Origin: Enterococcus diestrammenae
GTDB lineage: Bacteria > Bacillota > Bacilli > Lactobacillales > Enterococcaceae
Direction of reading: 5' to 3'
DNA length: 46,377 bases
Assembly: GCF_009933255.1 (NCBI RefSeq)
Contig: NZ_MAEI01000015.1
Span: 10,449 to 56,825, forward strand
Shown here one piece after another: positions 42,120-46,377 of the stretch. A program made the position numbers and the translations under genes. Numbering within the stretch: the first letter of the stretch is position 1; each line of letters opens with the position of its first letter. Under the pieces are notes generated by a model. That model had not been told where the DNA came from, made no database searches, and was given only the letters and a program-made list of their open reading frames with translations.

Positions 42120-42498
42120 TTTTGCTTGTCTCCTCTCTTTTTCTTTCCATAATTTTTTGGGAAGTAGTCCTTTCCAAGCTGCCAAACATACTGATCAATT
42201 TGCTTTAGGTTATATGTATCCAAGTCATAGAACCCACGAAAATCAATCAATATATCTTTAAATCTAACGTAATCTTTTAGCTCATCATTTTGGAAATCTG
42301 AGAAGTTATCACGATTTCTAAAATATCGTAGCACCTCATCAACGTAGCTATCATATATAGGATAATCAAGTGGATTGTGATGACTACAATATTTGGTGGC
42401 AAAAGAGTAAAACTTCTCTTTTTATTACTAATCGTTACATGCTGGATATCTCTGACTAGAGTAACATCACCAGCATCGAGTCTCGTATCAATTTGCAT
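42116..42498 (-). pseudogene. frameshifted and 5'-truncated third gene of the nuclease cassette
   Basis: Two frames join into one protein fragment. 42277-42498 reads IDTRLDAGDVTLVRDIQHVT and NKKRSF; after a frame change at about 42410 (one base missing or two extra) the next frame reads FATKYCSHHNPLDYPIYDSY, then DILIDFRGFYDLDTYNLKQI and WQLGKDYFPKNY. The HHNP..YPIYDSYVD pattern looks conserved, but I cannot name the family. The 5' end is fused to a GNAT fragment, so the N-terminus is lost. Its stop overlaps the nuclease start, indicating a former operon. Confidence 0.55.
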
Positions 42499-42574
42499 TT
42501 ATAGTATGTATTGTGTTATAAAACAGCTGAGCAATTTCTTTGTAGTCTGTGGGATGATATTCTCTAATAATCAT
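42488..42574 (-). pseudogene. N-terminal fragment of a GNAT acetyltransferase
   Basis: The ATG at 42574 follows AGAAGG. Twenty-eight codons (MIIREYHPTDYKEIAQLFYN then TIHTINAN) are typical of the first helix of GNAT N-acetyltransferases. A stop follows at the junction with the cassette gene. It sits right after a decayed XRE gene, a common pairing. Confidence 0.6.
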
Positions 42575-42580
42575 TTTTTG

Positions 42581-42797
42581 CTAACCTTCTCTCTTCACAT
42601 ACCTAATCTCAATATCGTACCCAAGTGCCTCCAGCATCTGCACAAAGGTTTTATTCACAACACACTCTTGCTTTTAATGAAGCGATTTACATATTGGCTC
42701 GGCTCGTTGTACTGATTTTCTCTGCAAGCTGTGCTTGAGGAGTTTCGTTTTCTATGCATTTGACCTTAAGATCAACTTCTATATTGCTTTTAAGCAT
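42581..42797 (-). pseudogene. XRE-type HTH gene, frameshifted
   Basis: The ATG at 42797 follows AGGGAGA. The frame reads MLKSNIEVDLKVKCIENETP then QAQLAEKISTTS; after a frame change near 42690 it continues YVNRFIKSKS and NKTFVQMLEALGYDIEIRYV to a stop at 42581. This is a HTH_3 protein of about 70 residues with at least one indel. Confidence 0.6.
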
Positions 42798-42936
42798 AAT
42801 ATTTTCTCCCTATCGCAACGCCTAGTTACTTCTAGCACAATTAAGATAATTTATTATACCGCGCTTTTCTCAAGAAATCATTGCCATTTTATGAACGTAT
42901 GAAAAAAGCATCCCGCCGTAGCAGGATGTTGTAAAA

Positions 42937-42972
42937 AAAGACGCTTCCTTTTACAGAAACGTCCGATTCAAA
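42937..42972 (-). terminator. terminator-like hairpin
   Basis: An A7 run (T7 on the - strand) precedes GACGCTTCC..GAAACGTC (about 42940-42963). A second inverted pair, GCATCC/GGATGT, lies at about 42908-42929. Confidence 0.5.
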
Positions 42973-42990
42973 CGAGTAAATACAAACTAT

Positions 42991-43179
42991 CTACTCCAAT
43001 ATTTCATTTTCATTTGTTGTATTCCCACTTACTAGGTCTATCACTACCGACACATTTTTATAATCTCTAATCTCTTTATTTCGGATTTTATTCCCCTCAC
43101 TGGTAAATACGATATGTTTGAAAAAGTGTTTAAAATTAAGGATTTCCAGTCTTAATGTCGTTGTAGCAAAAATACACAC
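42991..43179 (-). CDS. doubtful short frame, possibly a C-terminal remnant
   Basis: A 62-codon frame without a ribosome-binding site. The end (NVSVVIDLVSGNTTNENEIL) has a protein-like look and it is followed by a terminator, so it may be the tail of a lost gene. It starts inside repeated element copy B. No family recognised. Confidence 0.2.
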   Translation of the reverse strand: MCIFATTTLRLEILNFKHFFKHIVFTSEGNKIRNKEIRDYKNVSVVIDLVSGNTTNENEILE

Positions 43180-43310
43180 TCCACATGTTTTGAGATGAGG
43201 GGATAGATATCAAATATTGGTAAATAAAATATTTTAATTTTAAGTTCTCTTTGAGGGAACATATCCAAGTTTGACTATCGATTGTGGGAACATATCGATA
43301 GTTGGCGCCA
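43176..43310. repeat. repeated element, copy B
   Basis: TGTTTTGAGATGAGGGGATAG followed by CTCTTTGAGGGAACATATCC and a further GTGGGAACATATC. The last lies inside a perfect inverted pair CTATCGAT...ATCGATAG (43276-43302). Direct-repeat partner of copy A at 39637, about 3.5 kb away. Confidence 0.7.
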
Positions 43311-43523
43311 CAATCTTAATTGTTCCATGAATAAAAGCATTATTTTCAATGTCCTTTGCACATAAGTCATCCGCAATAAAACACCTTTTATAGTGTTACC
43401 TGCTTGAACTAATTTTGCTTGTGGATCAGTGGCTGCAAACACTGGATCAGTAATAAATAATGTACCTAATGCAATAACCGCACTTTCAAGCTTAAACTTT
43501 GTATTTTTGATAATTTTTTTCAT
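43275..43523 (-). pseudogene. VirB2/TrbC-like pilin gene, C-terminus replaced
   Basis: From the ATG at 43523 (AGAGGTG upstream) the protein starts KKIIKNTKFKLESAVIALGT and ITDPVFAATDPQAKLVQAG with a signal/transmembrane segment and AxA cleavage site. This is the plan of T4SS pilin-like proteins that follow relaxase genes in Gram-positive transfer operons. After NTIKGVL (residue about 52) the frame turns into unrelated residues. The second and third hydrophobic segments of the family are missing. It lies 23 bases after the relaxase gene and was probably truncated when the repeated element or cassette arrived. Confidence 0.6.
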
Positions 43524-43546
43524 TTTATACACCTCTTGTTTTTATT

Positions 43547-45532
43547 TTATCGCAAAGGAATGTTCCTTTGTAATGATTGATTTTCTTTTGCTTTTGTTTG
43601 CTTAATCAATTTGTCTAAGTTTCGTTTTTTCTGTGGTTGGTTACCACTCAACAATCGATTAATTGATTTCGCAAATTGGAACATTTTTACAGACACTTCA
43701 TTTTTTTCAGGTTCATTTTTTTCCAATTCTTGGGATTGATCTTTATTAGTATTTTCAATTTCCTTACTTAATTCAAGTTTATCAGAATCAGGTAAATAAG
43801 CATTGCGATTAACGACCTTTTTCAGATTGTGTTTTGCTAATGGGCTTAGTTCATCAATATACTTCATGCTATCTTGAACAAAAAATACACCTTGACAATC
43901 ATTAGGAATTTTCACCGTCTGAATGTTAGTTAAGAAGCCTTTTGATTGTTCCAACATGGAATTAATTTCCTCACTGCTGAATCTAGCAACTCCTTCGACT
44001 TTAGAAAAATCAGTTGTTTTGTAATAGTCAGCTTTTGCAAGTAACATTTCGCCTTCTATGACTGAATCTATTGAAACATTTTTATCAAATTTTCTTTCAA
44101 CTTCTGATTGAACATATTCTATCAATCCTTGTTTTATTCCTATTAGTTTTTCTTTTTTAATTGATAAAATTTCTTTTCTTTCAGGGTTATTTTCTTTTGT
44201 TATACTATCTTCAACTTGTTTAATTTTTGAATCAAGATAACGGCTAGTTTGAAATGGTTTTTCTTTAAAAATCTTTTTACTTTCTTCTTTTTCTACTTCT
44301 CTTTCATTGTAAATGACCTCTGCTAACTGATCTTTATTCAATAACTGTTTTCTAAATATGGTTTCATTAACCATTGCTCGAACTTCGTGATTTGAAAATT
44401 TGTCAATATTCAAACTTGGATAAGATTTTTTGAAGAATCTTTCTGCTTGTTTATCTAAAATTTCATTTGCCTTTGTAAGCATATCTCGTTCACTACTAAT
44501 TTTACTTAACATCAAACGTTGTTTTTGAATTTCCATTTTATTATTAAAGATAAGTGAATTTTCCCACCTCTTTAATTCACTAATTCTTTTGTCAATATTT
44601 TCATCATTGACAAATATTTTTAATTCTTGCGAAAGGTTTTTCAATTCCTTTTTCTCTAAAGGTGAAAATGTTTTTTCAAATTTTAAAGTAAAGTTTTGGT
44701 CTTGTTTTAATACTTTTTCTTGATTTTCAAGTTTATCAAGTTCGCTTAAAACATCATTGTAACTTTGAATTTCTAAATTTTTCCTTTTTAACTCACTTAT
44801 AACTCCTTTATCTTCTAATTTTTTTGAGTAAAAACCTTCATGGATTGTTGGTAGTTCTTTTTTACCAAGTTCCGCATGAGATTTTTCTGTAATTTGTTGA
44901 TCGATATTTCTGTCTTTTAAATATTGATTAACTTTGTCTGCCCAATCTTTACGAATTTCAGAAACAAGAGATTTTCTATCCCAATCATTTGTTTTAATTG
45001 AAACGGTTACTCTTTGCCCTTTTTCGTTAAAAATCTGATTGCCATTTTCATCTAGTTTAGGTATTCTTTTTCTTTTATTTAGAATATTACCTTCACTATC
45101 TACTTCTCTCATTGTTAACATAATATGAGCATGAGGATTGTTTTCATCATCTCTATGAATAGCTACGTCTGCAATCATTCCTTCACTGACAAAGTTATCT
45201 TTTACAAAATCTTCAATCAACATTCTTTGGTCTGAGTTATTTAATTCAATTGGCAATGCTACATTTAATTCTCGACAAAGTTGAGCGTTTGGACTTTTTT
45301 CTGCTAATTCCATTTTATTCCATAATGTCTGTCTATCTAAAAACTCATTAGGTACATAATCAGGTTTTAAAATAAAAGCTTCTGGTTTAACAGTTCTATG
45401 GTTGTATAGATTAGTTTTTTCGTATAGTTCACTATACAATTTTTCACCACTTCGATAAGAAGCCATTGCGATTAAACTTCTTTTTCCGCCTTCTCTTTTT
45501 GCTATTGTCATAGATAAATGGAAGATTGCCAA
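43547..45532 (-). CDS. traA: MobQ-type relaxase (TraA/MobA-MobL)
   Basis: A 661-residue protein from a TTG start at 45532 (GAGAGG 8 bases upstream). The N-terminal MobA/MobL relaxase domain (1-220) has Tyr26 in MASYRSGE as likely nucleophile, and AIHRDDENNPHAHIMLT with His126, His134 and His136 as metal ligands. The rest is long and coiled-coil-rich, without a clear helicase. It would nick oriT, which lies 100-180 bases upstream on the other side of its start, and pilot the strand in transfer. Intact; needs a transfer apparatus supplied elsewhere unless it is outside this window. Confidence 0.92.
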   Translation of the reverse strand: MAIFHLSMTIAKREGGKRSLIAMASYRSGEKLYSELYEKTNLYNHRTVKPEAFILKPDYVPNEFLDRQTLWNKMELAEKSPNAQLCRELNVALPIELNNSDQRMLIEDFVKDNFVSEGMIADVAIHRDDENNPHAHIMLTMREVDSEGNILNKRKRIPKLDENGNQIFNEKGQRVTVSIKTNDWDRKSLVSEIRKDWADKVNQYLKDRNIDQQITEKSHAELGKKELPTIHEGFYSKKLEDKGVISELKRKNLEIQSYNDVLSELDKLENQEKVLKQDQNFTLKFEKTFSPLEKKELKNLSQELKIFVNDENIDKRISELKRWENSLIFNNKMEIQKQRLMLSKISSERDMLTKANEILDKQAERFFKKSYPSLNIDKFSNHEVRAMVNETIFRKQLLNKDQLAEVIYNEREVEKEESKKIFKEKPFQTSRYLDSKIKQVEDSITKENNPERKEILSIKKEKLIGIKQGLIEYVQSEVERKFDKNVSIDSVIEGEMLLAKADYYKTTDFSKVEGVARFSSEEINSMLEQSKGFLTNIQTVKIPNDCQGVFFVQDSMKYIDELSPLAKHNLKKVVNRNAYLPDSDKLELSKEIENTNKDQSQELEKNEPEKNEVSVKMFQFAKSINRLLSGNQPQKKRNLDKLIKQTKAKENQSLQRNIPLR

Positions 45533-45630
45533 TTGTATAACCTCTCTTTCTTTTCAAACATGAGCGTAGCGAATTTTAACAAACACGCTTGACGATAAAA
45601 CTAAACGAAAGTTAAGTTTTATAGCACATT

Positions 45631-45685
45631 ACCCACAAACGTAAGTTAGTGGGTATAAGTGCGCCCTTAGTAAAATATCTAAGGG
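45631..45685. other. oriT: origin of transfer (oriT), RSF1010/pSK41-type core
   Basis: Inverted repeat ACCCACaAAC (45631-45640) / GTTaGTGGGT (45645-45654) followed directly by ATAAGTGCGCCCTTA (45655-45669). The TAAGTGCGCCCT core is the nick-site consensus of MobQ plasmids. A second inverted pair CCCTTAG (45664-45670) / CTAAGGG (45679-45685) overlaps it. It is located between the divergent relaxase and mobC-like genes. Confidence 0.88.
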
Positions 45686-45823
45686 AATTCTCTATAAATT
45701 AATTTTACCATTTATCAATGAAAAAGTAACTATGTTTAATCTGACATTTCCGTTTATATTTATTGATTTTAGAAATATAATATAATACGATAGACATATA
45801 CAAATTATCAGGAGGGATATTTT

Positions 45824-46123
45824 ATGGAAAATCAAGATCAAACCATCAAGACAGAAAATGAGCAAATTATTCCAAAAATAAAACCAAAAAAGAGAAAGAA
45901 AAAAACTGTTTCTGATATTGAACTTCAAATTAAAGAATTACAAAAGAAAAAAGAAGAATTAATTCTTAAATCAAAAGCAGATATTGGTGATTTTATCCTT
46001 TCTACTCTTTCAAAAAATGATATTTCTATTGAATCGATTGAAGAAAACAAAGAATTATTCTATGATGAATTAGAAACTTTATTAAATGCGAATAGTCAAA
46101 ATTTTTCTGAATTACTTAAATAG
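45824..46123 (+). CDS. small mobilisation accessory protein (MobC/TraC-like role)
   Basis: A 99-residue protein; ATG at 45824, AGGAGGG upstream. A lysine-rich N-terminus (KIKPKKRKKKT) precedes a coiled coil (DIELQIKELQKKKEELILKS) and an acidic C-terminus. Genes of this kind lie divergent from MobQ relaxases next to oriT and help form the relaxosome. The role is from position and composition. Confidence 0.65.
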   Translation: MENQDQTIKTENEQIIPKIKPKKRKKKTVSDIELQIKELQKKKEELILKSKADIGDFILSTLSKNDISIESIEENKELFYDELETLLNANSQNFSELLK

Positions 46124-46125
46124 TT

Positions 46126-46377
46126 ATGACAAATAATGATTTAAATGACATCAACAAAAGAATAGAAAAACTAAAAATTCAAAAAAATATTTTGCGAGCG
46201 AATAGCGAGCAAAATATTAACAGAAAAAGAAGAACAAAGCGTCTAATTGAAAAAGGTGCTTTGTTAGAAAAGTATTTTGAAATTGACTATTTAACTGTAG
46301 AAGAAACGGAAGAATTTTTAAAAATTTTTTCTGAGTATATTAAAGCAAATAAACCTAAAAAGTATCAAAAAAAGGAA
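46126..46377 (+). CDS. DUF3847-like mobilisation-region protein, cut by window end
   Basis: The ATG at 46126 lies 2 bases after the previous stop, so it is translationally coupled. The 84 codons available are open to the edge. A central NRKRRTKRLIEKGALLEKYF matches the DUF3847-type motif seen in small proteins near relaxase genes. Helical and highly charged. The end is outside the window. Confidence 0.65.
   Translation, partial: MTNNDLNDINKRIEKLKIQKNILRANSEQNINRKRRTKRLIEKGALLEKYFEIDYLTVEETEEFLKIFSEYIKANKPKKYQKKE

Noticed and set aside
1..46377. Antibiotic or metal resistance genes, expected on enterococcal Inc18 plasmids
   Set aside because: None of the recognisable proteins belongs to such a family; dlt could affect peptide tolerance only.

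Overview
The window looks like part of a low-GC Gram-positive plasmid, most likely enterococcal. The evidence is an Inc18-type replication initiator (RepE/RepR) with its antisense-RNA attenuation leader, a ParA-type partition operon with AT-rich iterons, an IS1216-like IS6 element, a MobQ-type relaxase with a matching oriT core, and a complete Gram-positive dlt operon. No rRNA, tRNA, antibiotic resistance gene or CRISPR array was seen.

Layout. Positions 1-5.2 kb hold the replication and partition backbone: an accessory HTH gene and a membrane-protein gene, repE with attenuator and countertranscript RNA, then a prgO/prgP-like operon between arrays of 13-bp palindromic iterons that include three 186-bp tandem repeats. 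Positions 5.2-7.0 kb are a wrecked SOS operon: a LexA-box promoter, the first exon of a UvrX/UmuC-type polymerase, a 3'-deleted group II intron, and a truncated SRAP (YedK/HMCES) gene. Next come a DUF1304-type membrane protein, an IS110-family element with a probable bridge-RNA leader, and a 5'-truncated secreted toxin-like gene with a candidate immunity gene (9.1-10.6 kb). Positions 10.9-12.3 kb carry a short tyrosine recombinase and a PBECR4-like nuclease gene. That nuclease gene is preceded by its own promoter, two 55-bp tandem repeats and a strong terminator, which is the architecture of a type III (RNA) toxin-antitoxin locus.

Positions 12.9-15.3 kb encode a sortase-anchored GH10 xylanase, which is unusual plasmid cargo. 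Positions 15.3-24.7 kb hold secreted or lipoprotein pairs that resemble effector-immunity modules, several unrecognised small genes, related HTH-tail proteins with decayed duplicates, an IS3-family element, and a serine recombinase with a res-like site. Positions 24.9-32.2 kb form a defence/toxin-antitoxin island: an AbrB-Doc pair, a frameshifted AbiJ-like gene, an XRE/DUF2178 pair, a decayed IS1216-like element that cuts a DUF4062-like gene, a HigB-HigA pair, an Abi_C protein, a Fic-like protein with a degenerate motif, and a second short tyrosine recombinase.

Positions 33.5-39.3 kb contain a full dltX-A-B-C-D operon plus a beta-lactamase-fold serine hydrolase. Together these could D-alanylate teichoic acids, and probably remodel them, from the plasmid. 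Positions 39.6-43.3 kb hold a two-gene cassette (a PD-(D/E)XK-like nuclease and a coiled-coil membrane protein) with fragments of a third gene, a GNAT gene and an XRE gene. The cassette lies between two copies of a repeated element. Positions 43.3-46.4 kb are the transfer region: a VirB2-like pilin remnant, a TraA/MobA relaxase, oriT, and two divergent small mobilisation genes, the second running off the window. Many junctions are deletion scars, so the plasmid appears to be a mosaic built by IS- and recombinase-driven rearrangement.
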